From: Rhodospirillaceae bacterium Spongia-Bin9
Lineage (GTDB): Bacteria; Pseudomonadota; Alphaproteobacteria; Bin65
NCBI GenBank assembly: GCA_900197615.1
Contig: FZLR01000015.1
Location: forward strand, 1 to 45,216
DNA: 45,216 nt
Direction: 5' to 3'
The notes beneath the pieces were generated by a model that ran no database searches, had not been told where the DNA came from, and saw only the letters and a program-made list of their open reading frames with translations. The position numbers and the translations under genes are program-made. This document shows positions 10,289-18,504 of the stretch, piece after piece. Numbering within the stretch: position 1 is the first letter of the stretch; every line of letters begins with the position of its first letter.

Positions 10289-11089
10289 ATGACTGTTTCC
10301 TCTCCGGTCCCGATCGTCGGCGTCTCGGCCTGCCGGCGGACCCACGAAAATGTCTTCGTCGTCCACTGGGTGATGCAGCGCAACCTGGAAGCCATCATCG
10401 AGGCTTCCGGCTGTGTGCCCCTGGCAATTCCTGCGATGGCGCGACATTTTCCAGCCGGGGGGATCGACAGCATCCTGGACCGGCTGGACGGCCTGTTACT
10501 GACCGGCAGCCCGTCGAATGTCGAGCCGCATCACTATGGCGGCGAGCCGTTCGAAGGCGACCTGAACGATCCGGACCGGGACGCAACGACCCTGCCGCTG
10601 ATCCGCGGCGCGGTCCGGCGCGGCATCCCGGTCTTTGCGATCTGCCGCGGCATACAGGAACTGAATGTCGCCATGGGCGGCAGCCTCTACGGCAAACTGC
10701 ACGAAGCGCCGGGCCACCGGGACCACCGGTCGGACAAGACCCGGCCGAGGGGTGTGCGGACCGCACGCCAGCATCCGATTGCCATCGCCGGGCAAGGTCT
10801 GCTGCGGCGGATTCTCGGCGCCGATTCGGCGGTCGTGAATACGCTGCATGCGCAAGGCATCCGGGAACCGGCGCCGGGCGCCCGGGTCAATGCCGTAACG
10901 GAAGACGGGGTTGTCGAGGCGATCGATTTTCCCGACAGCCCCGGCTTCGCCCTCGGCGTCCAATGGCATCCGGAAATCACCTATGACACAGACGCCAACA
11001 GCCGCGCCCTGTTCGAAGCGTTCGGCGCGGCGGTCCGGGCTTATGCAGGGGTGGATACGGCGGGCGGCCTGTTGACCGCGGCCGAATAG
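10289..11089 (+). CDS. Gamma-glutamyl-gamma-aminobutyrate hydrolase-like class I amidotransferase (peptidase C26)
   Basis: 266 residues. The nucleophile elbow FAICRGIQELNV places Cys119; the partner residues lie in GVQWHPE (His227, Glu229), giving a complete Cys-His-Glu triad. The pattern matches PuuD-type peptidase C26, which cleaves gamma-glutamyl amides such as gamma-glutamyl-GABA in putrescine breakdown. No other putrescine gene is near, so the true substrate is open. Start at 10289 is chosen because a promoter with -10 TATAGT ends just before it; the ATG at 10271 would add six unconserved residues. It interrupts the usual lolA–xth neighbourhood. Confidence 0.88.
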   Translation: MTVSSPVPIVGVSACRRTHENVFVVHWVMQRNLEAIIEASGCVPLAIPAMARHFPAGGIDSILDRLDGLLLTGSPSNVEPHHYGGEPFEGDLNDPDRDATTLPLIRGAVRRGIPVFAICRGIQELNVAMGGSLYGKLHEAPGHRDHRSDKTRPRGVRTARQHPIAIAGQGLLRRILGADSAVVNTLHAQGIREPAPGARVNAVTEDGVVEAIDFPDSPGFALGVQWHPEITYDTDANSRALFEAFGAAVRAYAGVDTAGGLLTAAE

Positions 11090-11122
11090 GCATTGCACCC
11101 ATCCCGATCCGGCGCCGCGAGC

Positions 11123-11911
11123 ATGAAACTCATCACCTGGAACATCAATTCCATCCGCCCCCGTCTTCACCTGATCGAGCGGATGGTTGCGGCCGAAAAC
11201 CCCGACCTGATCTGCCTGCAGGAAACCAAGGTCGAGGACGGCAAATTCCCGCTGGAGCCCCTGCGCGCGCTCGGCTTCGCGCATATCGAACTGTTCGGTA
11301 TGAAGGCATATCACGGCGTGGCAATCCTCTCGCGCGTGCCGTTGGCGAACCATGCCAGACACTATTGGTGCGACATCGACGATGCGCGGCACCAGTCGGT
11401 GACCCTGCCGGGCGGCATCGAACTGCACAATGTCTACCTGCCCTCGGGCGGCGACGAGCCGGACCCTGAAATCAACCCGAAATTCGCACACAAGCTGCGA
11501 TTTATGACCGAACAGGCCGCGTGGTGGGCGACTCAGGATCCGGCCAGGCTGCGCATCCTGGTCGGCGATCTCAATGTCGCACCGCTCGAAACCGACGTCT
11601 GGTCCCACAAGCAACTATTGAAAGTGGTGAGCCACACGCCTATCGAGGTCGAACATTTCGGGCGGATGCAGGCCGCCCACCGGTGGGTGGACGCGGTCCG
11701 CGCCAGGATCGATCCGGCCGAGCCCCTGTTCACCTGGTGGAGCTACCGCGCGCGGGACTGGCGCGCCTCGAACCGGGGCCGGCGCCTCGACCATATCTGG
11801 ATCACGCCGCCGCTGGCGCCGAAAGTGACCGACGCCCGGGTGCTCGCGGACGCACGCGATTGGGAAAAGGCTTCGGATCACGCGCCGGTGGCGATCGAGC
11901 TCGACGCCTGA
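11123..11911 (+). CDS. xth: Exodeoxyribonuclease III
   Basis: 262 residues, normal for ExoIII/AP endonuclease 1. MKLITWNINSIRPR opens the protein, catalytic Glu34 lies in CLQETK, and the remaining motifs are present: NVYLPSGG, VGDLNVAP, RLDHIW and the terminal SDHAPV with the catalytic His. It cuts at abasic sites and degrades 3' ends in base excision repair. The open frame begins at 11093, but ATG 11123 matches family N-termini. It ends 10 bp from the convergent methyltransferase gene with no obvious terminator between them. Confidence 0.96.
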   Translation: MKLITWNINSIRPRLHLIERMVAAENPDLICLQETKVEDGKFPLEPLRALGFAHIELFGMKAYHGVAILSRVPLANHARHYWCDIDDARHQSVTLPGGIELHNVYLPSGGDEPDPEINPKFAHKLRFMTEQAAWWATQDPARLRILVGDLNVAPLETDVWSHKQLLKVVSHTPIEVEHFGRMQAAHRWVDAVRARIDPAEPLFTWWSYRARDWRASNRGRRLDHIWITPPLAPKVTDARVLADARDWEKASDHAPVAIELDA

Positions 11912-11921
11912 TTCGCCAACC

Positions 11922-12443
11922 TCAGCCGCTCCGGTACAGAAAGTAGGGCCAAGCGGCGATCCGGTCGGGCAACGCCACGGCCGGCGTTTCCAGCCGGGTC
12001 AAGCCGGCGCAGTCCATATCCCGGTCGCCCAGCAGAATGCCGCCCGGTGCCAGCCGCTGCGCAATCGCGCCGCCGACGAAACGGGCGAGTACAGCGTCGG
12101 CCTTGCAGCTTTCCGTGCCGATATCGGCGTGAACGAGCGCTGGAGGCGCCCCGATTTCAGCCCAGCAGGTCAGGAGCGACTCGCGAAAGTCGCCGAGGAG
12201 AATCCGGCTAACGGGCGGGCGGCTGTGCGCCGGGGCGTGCACTTCGAAATCGAACGCCCAGATTTCCCGATCCGGAAACAACCGACGCAGATGCGAATAG
12301 GTCCGGCCTTTGCCGAGCCCGATTTCCAGGACGGGGCCGTCGATGCTCGCGACCAGCGACGCAGCCGCGTCGAGCACGGCCCGTTGGGTCGCGAGCCGGG
12401 CGATCATGCGCTCCAGCCGGCTCTGCTCCGCAGCTTGCGCCAT
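11922..12443 (-). CDS. Small SAM-dependent methyltransferase
   Basis: 173 residues. A SAM-binding glycine motif VLEIGLGKGRTYSHLRRLFP lies about 40 residues in, followed by an acidic strand end (IWAFDFE) and HADIGTE. It resembles the short bacterial S-adenosylmethionine methyltransferase family (Methyltransf_17 type). The substrate is unknown. It is the last gene of a leftward group with the cyclic-nucleotide-binding protein (19 bp gap) and the ABC protein, so it may modify a product of that locus; this is inference. Confidence 0.75.
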   Translation of the reverse strand: MAQAAEQSRLERMIARLATQRAVLDAAASLVASIDGPVLEIGLGKGRTYSHLRRLFPDREIWAFDFEVHAPAHSRPPVSRILLGDFRESLLTCWAEIGAPPALVHADIGTESCKADAVLARFVGGAIAQRLAPGGILLGDRDMDCAGLTRLETPAVALPDRIAAWPYFLYRSG

Positions 12444-12462
12444 CGGACTGCGCGGCTCGTCG

Positions 12463-12909
12463 TCAGGCCGCGGTCAATTCCCGAATTCGGGCGTTGGTGG
12501 CCTCCAGGCGTTTGGCCAGTTCGCGCATGATTTCGACTCCGATCTGCGGAAATTCCATGACCAGCCGGAAAAACAGCTCTTTTGAAACCACCATCGTATC
12601 GAGCCGGGTCGTCGCTTGCACGGTTGCCGTACGCGGGACATCCGTGAGGATGGCGATCTCGCCGATCAGTGCGTTCCTCCGGAAATGCGCCACGGTCAGC
12701 GGCCCCTCGTCCGTATCGATGATCACGTCTGCTTCGCCGTCGACAATGATATAGGCGCTGTCGCCCTCGTCGCCCTGGCGAAACAGGAATTCGCCCTCGC
12801 CGTAGGTGTGCCGTTCGCTGGTGAACGCCAGGAGCTTCAGTTTCGACGATTCGATATTCGCGAACATCGGGATGTTGCGCAGAATTTCAACTTCTTCGTT
12901 CAGACTCAC
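12463..12909 (-). CDS. Single-domain cyclic-nucleotide-binding protein
   Basis: 148 residues, almost entirely a CAP/PKA-type cyclic-nucleotide-binding domain (about 12–130). It has the beta-roll start (FLFRQGDEGDSAYIIVDGEADV) and a phosphate-binding cassette, LIGEIAILTDVPRTATVQA, with the conserved Glu and Arg that contact the ribose-phosphate. There is no DNA-binding helix-turn-helix, so it is not a Crp-type regulator. The start is GTG with GGAGG seven bases upstream. It lies 72 bp downstream of the ABC protein gene on the same strand and probably senses cAMP or cGMP for that system (inference). Confidence 0.88.
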   Translation of the reverse strand: MSLNEEVEILRNIPMFANIESSKLKLLAFTSERHTYGEGEFLFRQGDEGDSAYIIVDGEADVIIDTDEGPLTVAHFRRNALIGEIAILTDVPRTATVQATTRLDTMVVSKELFFRLVMEFPQIGVEIMRELAKRLEATNARIRELTAA

Positions 12910-12981
12910 GTTACGTCCTCCGGTCCCTCGAGCGGGAACCCTTTTGCAGCCGGTCGCAGGCCGGCAGGCCTTAGCCTCGGT

Positions 12982-15711
12982 CTATTCGGACTCCAGAAGT
13001 TCCCGCAGCACCGAACCTTCCTTGTCGAGCTCGGCGAAACTGCCCTGTTCGACGGCCCGGCCGCCTTTCAGCACGACGATATGGTCGAAGTTCCGGGCGA
13101 ATCCCGGCCGGTGCAACGACCAGATGACACCCCGACCCTTCATTTCGCCCAGGAAGGCGTCGAGCACCCGGCGCTGGGCGGCGCCGTCCAGATTGCTGAT
13201 GCCTTCGTTGACGATGAAGAGTTCCGGCCGCTTGATCAGGCCGCGAGCCATGTTGACCTTCTGGCGCTGCGCCGCCGACAGCCGCGCGCCGCCGACGCCC
13301 ACCGAATGCGCAAGGCCTGCCACCATCACGGCATCGCGCAGCGACAGAGAATCGAGCACTTCGCCGATCAGGGTGCTGAGCTTGCCGTCAGCGTTGGCTT
13401 CGCCATAGGAGACCTTGCCGAACAGGATGTTGTCCTGCAGGGTCGCCGCCCGGTTGTAGCGGTTCGGATCGAAAAACTCGACTTCGCCGCGCAGCATGTC
13501 CGGCAAGGTTTCGGCGAATATTTCCCGCGCTTTCAGCGCCTTGGCCTGGATGCCCTCGGTCAGCAGTCCCAGCCGGTGGCGTGCGGGGATCAGCTTGAAT
13601 GGCAGCGATCGCAGCCGGAACCGGTCCTCTTCCCGCATCTCGTCGGGAGACTGTCCGGCCGTTCTTGCCAGCAGTTGCTGATATTCCGGCATCTCTTCGG
13701 AGCCGAAGAAGCTAAACTGATCGAAGAAGGCGTGGCCCGGCGGCAGGTCGGCAAAAATCTCGACCATCGTTTCGGTGAGCTGCCGTCCGACTTCGAGCAA
13801 CGGATCGGCAAGATCGGACTCGTGTATGACCTGCCGGACGAAGGGATGCTCGGCCAGGCGGTCGATATCGAAGGCGCCGCCGGCCGGTGTGCCGAACAGC
13901 AGGTTTTCGGCAAGCGTTGCGTTGGTGTTGTAGCGCGCCCGGTCGAAGGGCTCGACCAGCGCCGACTGACGCGATTCGTCGAGCCTGCTGCGCAGGGCTG
14001 CCCGCGCGGTCAACATCGCTTCTGCCAGGTCCGGCCGCTCGTCCGGATCGATCGTCCCGCGCAGGCCGAACCGGTACAGGTCGTCGCCCAGATCGAGCAG
14101 CCGCAGCATGTCGACGCATTTCCGGTCGAGCGCCGTGCGGTCGGCAACGCCGGCGGCTTCGTAGTCCACCCAGTCCGCCGCCGGGTCGGCATCGATATTC
14201 GCCGCCGCGTGCGCGTCCCGGATATAGCGGTCGAGCCGCGTTCGGTCGGAGGCCGGGTCAGCCGCTGTGCGAAGGGGCCTATGGCGCAGGCCATAGTCCA
14301 GATTATCGCGCAGGTTTGTCGAGAAGAGGTGCGGCGTCGGGCCGGCGAAAGACATCCTGCGCCCGGTAAAGGGTTCGGGCAGATCGTCGAGGCGCTGGCC
14401 GCCGAGTTCGATCCGGCCGCCGGTGCCTTTCAGAAGGCGGGCCAGCAGCAACGCCAGATCGTCGCGTCCGCTGCTGCCGCTGCCGACGATGGCTGTGTGC
14501 CTGTCCAGATCGATCGAGAAATTGGCGCCGTCGACGGTCTTGGACTGGCCGTCCTCGGAATAGGCCAGGCCGGAGGCATCGAGCGTGTTGCCCACCGACT
14601 CCGGCCCGGCATCGTCGGTCAACTGCAGAGCCTCGTCGAACAGTCCGGGCGGATCGAACTGCTCGATCACCGATTCGTACTTCACCTTGATGTCGGCCTG
14701 GAGCTGGTAATAGTTCAGCAATTCCTTCCAGGGCGAGCTGAGGTCCTTGTAGGCCGCCAAGACAGCGGTCAGCGCCCCGATCGTCATGTCGCCGGCAATC
14801 ACAAGATAACCACCGATGGCGTAAAAGAAGAACGGCGTGAGTTGCGCCATGAAGCTGTTCAGAAACTTGATGGCAAACTTCCGGCGGAAAATCTCGTAGC
14901 GGATGGTGTAGATGCGGTCGAGGCGCCGGGCGATGCCGGCACGCTCGTAGACCGATGCGTCGTTGGCATGGATTTCGGCGATGCCGGCGATCGATTCGCC
15001 GATGTTTTCGGCCAGGCCGCGCACCTCCCTCACCCGCGCCTTGCCAAGCGCGATAACCCGCTTCTGCAATTTCGGAATGACGTAGATCTGCAGCGGATAA
15101 AGCGCCGTTGCGGCGAGGCCGAGAAAGACATCCTGGGCGAAAATAAAGCCGAGATAGACGAGCAGTAGACCGCCGAAATACAGCGGCGTGGACGTCGCTG
15201 TGCCAATATAGCCGCCGACCGGCTCGACCTCGGCGGTAATCATCGGGATGATCTCGCCCTGGGAGACCTTCTTGAAATGGGGCAGCGGGAAGCGAAGGAT
15301 GCGCGAATAGAGCATGTAGCGCAGCCGGCGCAGCATCTGTTCGCCCAACCGGCCGGCATAGACGTTCAGCACATATTTCACGCCGCCGCTGAGGATCACG
15401 AAAAACAGGAAGCCGAAGCTGAGCGCCATCAGGAAGGCGATCTGCTCCATTTCGGCGCCGAGAACGTCGCGCGCCCAGCCGCCATTCGCCCCGATAGCCT
15501 GATCGATGATCGCCTTGGGCAGCTCCAGCGTCAGGTAGATGATCGGCCAGGAGACGAAGGTCAGTCCGAGCACAACAAGCTGCTGGCGCTTGCTGTATTT
15601 CATGATGAAGCGGAAAATGCTTCGCTCCAGAGGCACGTTCGGCCGATAGCCGGGTGTCTCGGCCCCCGGCAGCCGGCCGGGGTGCTCGCCTTCCGCTCGG
15701 GCTTCAGGCAT
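12982..15711 (-). CDS. ABC exporter-like protein with expanded, degenerate ATPase domain
   Basis: 909 residues from the chosen ATG. Residues about 30–335 form a type-I exporter membrane domain (six helices). The nucleotide-binding domain follows but is abnormal: Walker A reads GSGSSGRD (410–417; the Lys and Ser/Thr are replaced), the signature reads LSAAQ (811–815) and Walker B reads LFIVNE (831–836; Asp changed to Asn). An H-loop His (867) remains. Walker A and signature are about 400 residues apart, against about 100 normally. Three copies of the post-Q-loop segment occur: LRDNLDYG (467–474), RYNTNATLAENLLFG (593–607) and RYNRAATLQDNILFG (751–765). ATP hydrolysis is doubtful. Start uncertain (up to 15804). 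Divergent from the glycosyltransferase run. Confidence 0.85.
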   Translation of the reverse strand: MPEARAEGEHPGRLPGAETPGYRPNVPLERSIFRFIMKYSKRQQLVVLGLTFVSWPIIYLTLELPKAIIDQAIGANGGWARDVLGAEMEQIAFLMALSFGFLFFVILSGGVKYVLNVYAGRLGEQMLRRLRYMLYSRILRFPLPHFKKVSQGEIIPMITAEVEPVGGYIGTATSTPLYFGGLLLVYLGFIFAQDVFLGLAATALYPLQIYVIPKLQKRVIALGKARVREVRGLAENIGESIAGIAEIHANDASVYERAGIARRLDRIYTIRYEIFRRKFAIKFLNSFMAQLTPFFFYAIGGYLVIAGDMTIGALTAVLAAYKDLSSPWKELLNYYQLQADIKVKYESVIEQFDPPGLFDEALQLTDDAGPESVGNTLDASGLAYSEDGQSKTVDGANFSIDLDRHTAIVGSGSSGRDDLALLLARLLKGTGGRIELGGQRLDDLPEPFTGRRMSFAGPTPHLFSTNLRDNLDYGLRHRPLRTAADPASDRTRLDRYIRDAHAAANIDADPAADWVDYEAAGVADRTALDRKCVDMLRLLDLGDDLYRFGLRGTIDPDERPDLAEAMLTARAALRSRLDESRQSALVEPFDRARYNTNATLAENLLFGTPAGGAFDIDRLAEHPFVRQVIHESDLADPLLEVGRQLTETMVEIFADLPPGHAFFDQFSFFGSEEMPEYQQLLARTAGQSPDEMREEDRFRLRSLPFKLIPARHRLGLLTEGIQAKALKAREIFAETLPDMLRGEVEFFDPNRYNRAATLQDNILFGKVSYGEANADGKLSTLIGEVLDSLSLRDAVMVAGLAHSVGVGGARLSAAQRQKVNMARGLIKRPELFIVNEGISNLDGAAQRRVLDAFLGEMKGRGVIWSLHRPGFARNFDHIVVLKGGRAVEQGSFAELDKEGSVLRELLESE

Positions 15712-15905
15712 CAGGCAGAGTCGGCGGCGGCAGGAGCCGCGGCAGGGCTGGCAAAATTGTGCATGGATACCGACATTGAACGTTAGGCCCGGTTCTGACA
15801 CCATAAATCAAGGCGTTGCGGACTGGCGATACGGAATTCAGCGCGCCGGCGCAAGCGGCGGGAGCGCGCCGGCAGGGACTTGCAGCGCGGCGGATCGGAG
15901 TGACA

Positions 15906-17198
15906 ATGGCGACAGACAAGGCAGCGCGAGTCCAGGCCGAGGCGGTCCTGCGGGGCGCAGGCGACGGTGAGTTCCTCCCGGCCGATGCGCTGGGCGACGG
16001 CTTCCGCATCCTGATCTACAGCCACGATAGCTTCGGACTCGGGCACCTGCGTCGCTGCCGCGCCATCGCCCACGCGCTGGTCGAGCATCGCAGCAACCTT
16101 TCGGTGTTGATCCTCTCCGGTTCGCCGATCATCGGCAGTTTCGATTTCCGCTCGCGGGTCGATTTCGTGCGCGTTCCCGGCGTCATCAAGCTACGCAACG
16201 GCGAATATACCGCACTGAACCTGCACATCGGCCTGCAACAGACGCTGGCCATCCGCGCGTCGATCATCCGGCATACCGCCGAGGTATTCGCGCCGCACCT
16301 GTTCCTGGTCGACAAGGAACCGCTGGGCCTGCGCGGCGAGATCGAGGACACGCTGGCGTTCCTCAAGGAGCGGCGGACGCCCCTGGTGCTCGGCCTGCGC
16401 GATGTAATCGACGAGCCCGAGCTGCTGCTGCCGGAATGGGAACGCAAGAACGCCGTGCCGGCGCTGTCGAAATATTACGATTCTATCTGGGTCTACGGTC
16501 TGCCGCAGATCTGCGACCCGCTTGCCGGAATGCGCGTACCGAAATCGGTGCGGCGCAAGATGGTCTATACCGGATACCTGCGGCGGGACCTCCCGGCCAG
16601 CGGACCGGCCGACCCGGTTCCGCTCGACAATCCCTATATTCTGGTCACGCCCGGCGGCGGCGGGGACGGCGAGGCGCTGGTCGACTGGGTGCTGCGCGTC
16701 TACGAACAGCGCCGCAACATGCCGCTGCGCGCCGTCATCGTGACCGGTCCCTTCATGCAACAGGAGAAACAGGCTGAGTTCCAGCAGCGGGCTGCGGCGC
16801 TGCACGATGTCAGCGTGACGACATTCGATGCGACGCTGGAATATCTGATCTCTGGCGCCGAAGCGATCGTCGCCATGGGCGGATACAATACATTTTGCGA
16901 AGTTCTTTCCTTCGATAAGCGCGCCCTGCTTGTGCCCCGGACCGAACCGCGACGCGAACAGTTCATCCGCGCCCGCCAGGCCCAGGAGGCCGGCCTGCTG
17001 ACCGTGCTGGAAGACGACGGAATTCGCGATGTCAAACCGATGGCGACGGCGCTGCGGCAACTCCCGCAGCAGAACAGGCCGTCGGATATCGTTGTGCCGG
17101 GATTGCTCGACGGGCTGGATAACGTCAACCGGCTGGTCGGGCGGATCATGGATCGCCGGCGGGCAAGGGCCCTGCCAGGCACCGTAAAGGCCGTCTGA
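15906..17198 (+). CDS. MurG-like glycosyltransferase (first)
   Basis: 430 residues, GT-B fold. After about 30 unconserved residues comes FRILIYSHDSFGLGHLRRCRAIAHAL, whose GHLRR (46–50) matches the acceptor-site GHxxR of MurG-like enzymes. The C-terminal half has a donor-site glycine loop (LVTPGGGGDG) and AMGGYNTFCEVLSF with the Glu expected to bind a sugar nucleotide. The sugar and acceptor are unknown. ATG 15906 is chosen for the GGAG five bases upstream; the frame opens at 15816 without support. First gene of a rightward run through 22180, divergent from the ABC protein. Similar in layout to the gene at 20283. Confidence 0.88.
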   Translation: MATDKAARVQAEAVLRGAGDGEFLPADALGDGFRILIYSHDSFGLGHLRRCRAIAHALVEHRSNLSVLILSGSPIIGSFDFRSRVDFVRVPGVIKLRNGEYTALNLHIGLQQTLAIRASIIRHTAEVFAPHLFLVDKEPLGLRGEIEDTLAFLKERRTPLVLGLRDVIDEPELLLPEWERKNAVPALSKYYDSIWVYGLPQICDPLAGMRVPKSVRRKMVYTGYLRRDLPASGPADPVPLDNPYILVTPGGGGDGEALVDWVLRVYEQRRNMPLRAVIVTGPFMQQEKQAEFQQRAAALHDVSVTTFDATLEYLISGAEAIVAMGGYNTFCEVLSFDKRALLVPRTEPRREQFIRARQAQEAGLLTVLEDDGIRDVKPMATALRQLPQQNRPSDIVVPGLLDGLDNVNRLVGRIMDRRRARALPGTVKAV

Positions 17199-17202
17199 GA
17201 CG

Positions 17203-18504
17203 TTGGCGGAACGGCACAGGCCGCCGCACCGGCCGCAGGGCGCGCCGCGACCGCCCGGACCGATCGCCTTTGTCTTGAAGGGCTATCCGCGCCTGTCCGA
17301 AACTTTCATCGCACAGGAAATTCTGGCGCTCGAGAAACTGGGGCTGGATATACGCCTGTTCTCCCTGCGCCACCCGACAGACTCCCGGCGCCACCCGATC
17401 CATGACGAAATTGCGGCGGCGGTAACCTATCTGCCCGAATATCTGCATCGCGAGCCGGGCCGCGTCGGGTCGGCCTGGCGGCGGGCGCGGCGCTTACCGG
17501 GCTACAGGGACGCCTTGCGGATATGGTGGCGCGATCTGCGCCGCGACAGGACCCGCAACCGCATCCGCCGCTTCGGTCAGGCCATGGTGCTGGCGGCGGA
17601 GCTGCCGGCCGGATCCGTGCGGCTTCACGCCCATTTCCTTCACACGCCGTCGTCGGTTGCGCGCTACGCCGCTATCATGACCGGACTGCCCTGGAGCGCC
17701 GCGGCACACGCCAAGGATATCTGGACGATTCCGGAGTGGGAGAAGCGGGAAAAGCTGGCCGACTTGGACTGGCTGGTCGCCTGCACCCAGTATGCTTGTG
17801 CGCACCTTCGCGGCCTCGCGCCGTGTCCGGACAAAGTAGGCCTCGTCTATCACGGGCTCGACTTGCGGCGATTTTGCCCGACCGATGCAGCCGCGTCGCG
17901 GCGGGACGGATCCGACCCGGCGGAACCGGTCCGTCTCCTGTCGGTCGGGCGCGCCGTCGAGAAAAAGGGGTTTCGGGTTCTGATTGAAGCGCTGGCGTTA
18001 CTGCCCGGAACGATGCACTGGCGCTGGACCCTGATCGGCGCCGGCCCCCAGCTGGCCGAACTCCGGCGGCTGGCCGCGCAACGGGGCATCGCCGAACGGA
18101 TCGACTGGCGTGGCGCCCTGAATCAGGAGGCGGTGCTGTCTGCCTACCGCGCGGCGGACCTGTTCGTCCTGCCCTGCCTTGTCGGCGAAGACGGCGACCG
18201 GGACGGGCTGCCCAACGTCCTGATGGAAGCGCAGAGCCAAGGCCTGTGCTGCCTTTCGACCCGGACGTCGGGAATTCCGGAACTGATCGACCATTTGAAA
18301 ACAGGCGTCCTCGTCGAGCCGGGCGAAGTCGACCCCTTGAAAGGTGCGCTGACGCACCTGATCGCCGATCCGGAGCGGCGTCGGAATTTCGGCGCGGGCG
18401 GCAAGGCGCGGGTCTGCGCGGGTTTCGATGCTTCGGTCACCGTTCGGGCGCTCCACGACCGGTTCGCCGGCTGTAGCCTGCATCCGGCTGCGGGTGCCCT
18501 GTGA
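17203..18504 (+). CDS. GT4-family glycosyltransferase (first)
   Basis: 433 residues. The N-terminal domain shows IAFVLKGYPRLSETFIAQEI, a start typical of GT4 capsule and exopolysaccharide enzymes, then LHAHFLHTPSSVARYAA. The C-terminal domain shows the E-x7-E-like donor region in LPNVLMEAQSQGL, followed by STRTSGIPELI. A retaining transferase using a nucleotide-sugar is expected; acceptor unknown. Translation appears to begin at TTG 17203, four bases after the previous stop, since no ATG or GTG precedes the conserved region. Its last four bases overlap the next gene. Confidence 0.88.
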   Translation: MAERHRPPHRPQGAPRPPGPIAFVLKGYPRLSETFIAQEILALEKLGLDIRLFSLRHPTDSRRHPIHDEIAAAVTYLPEYLHREPGRVGSAWRRARRLPGYRDALRIWWRDLRRDRTRNRIRRFGQAMVLAAELPAGSVRLHAHFLHTPSSVARYAAIMTGLPWSAAAHAKDIWTIPEWEKREKLADLDWLVACTQYACAHLRGLAPCPDKVGLVYHGLDLRRFCPTDAAASRRDGSDPAEPVRLLSVGRAVEKKGFRVLIEALALLPGTMHWRWTLIGAGPQLAELRRLAAQRGIAERIDWRGALNQEAVLSAYRAADLFVLPCLVGEDGDRDGLPNVLMEAQSQGLCCLSTRTSGIPELIDHLKTGVLVEPGEVDPLKGALTHLIADPERRRNFGAGGKARVCAGFDASVTVRALHDRFAGCSLHPAAGAL

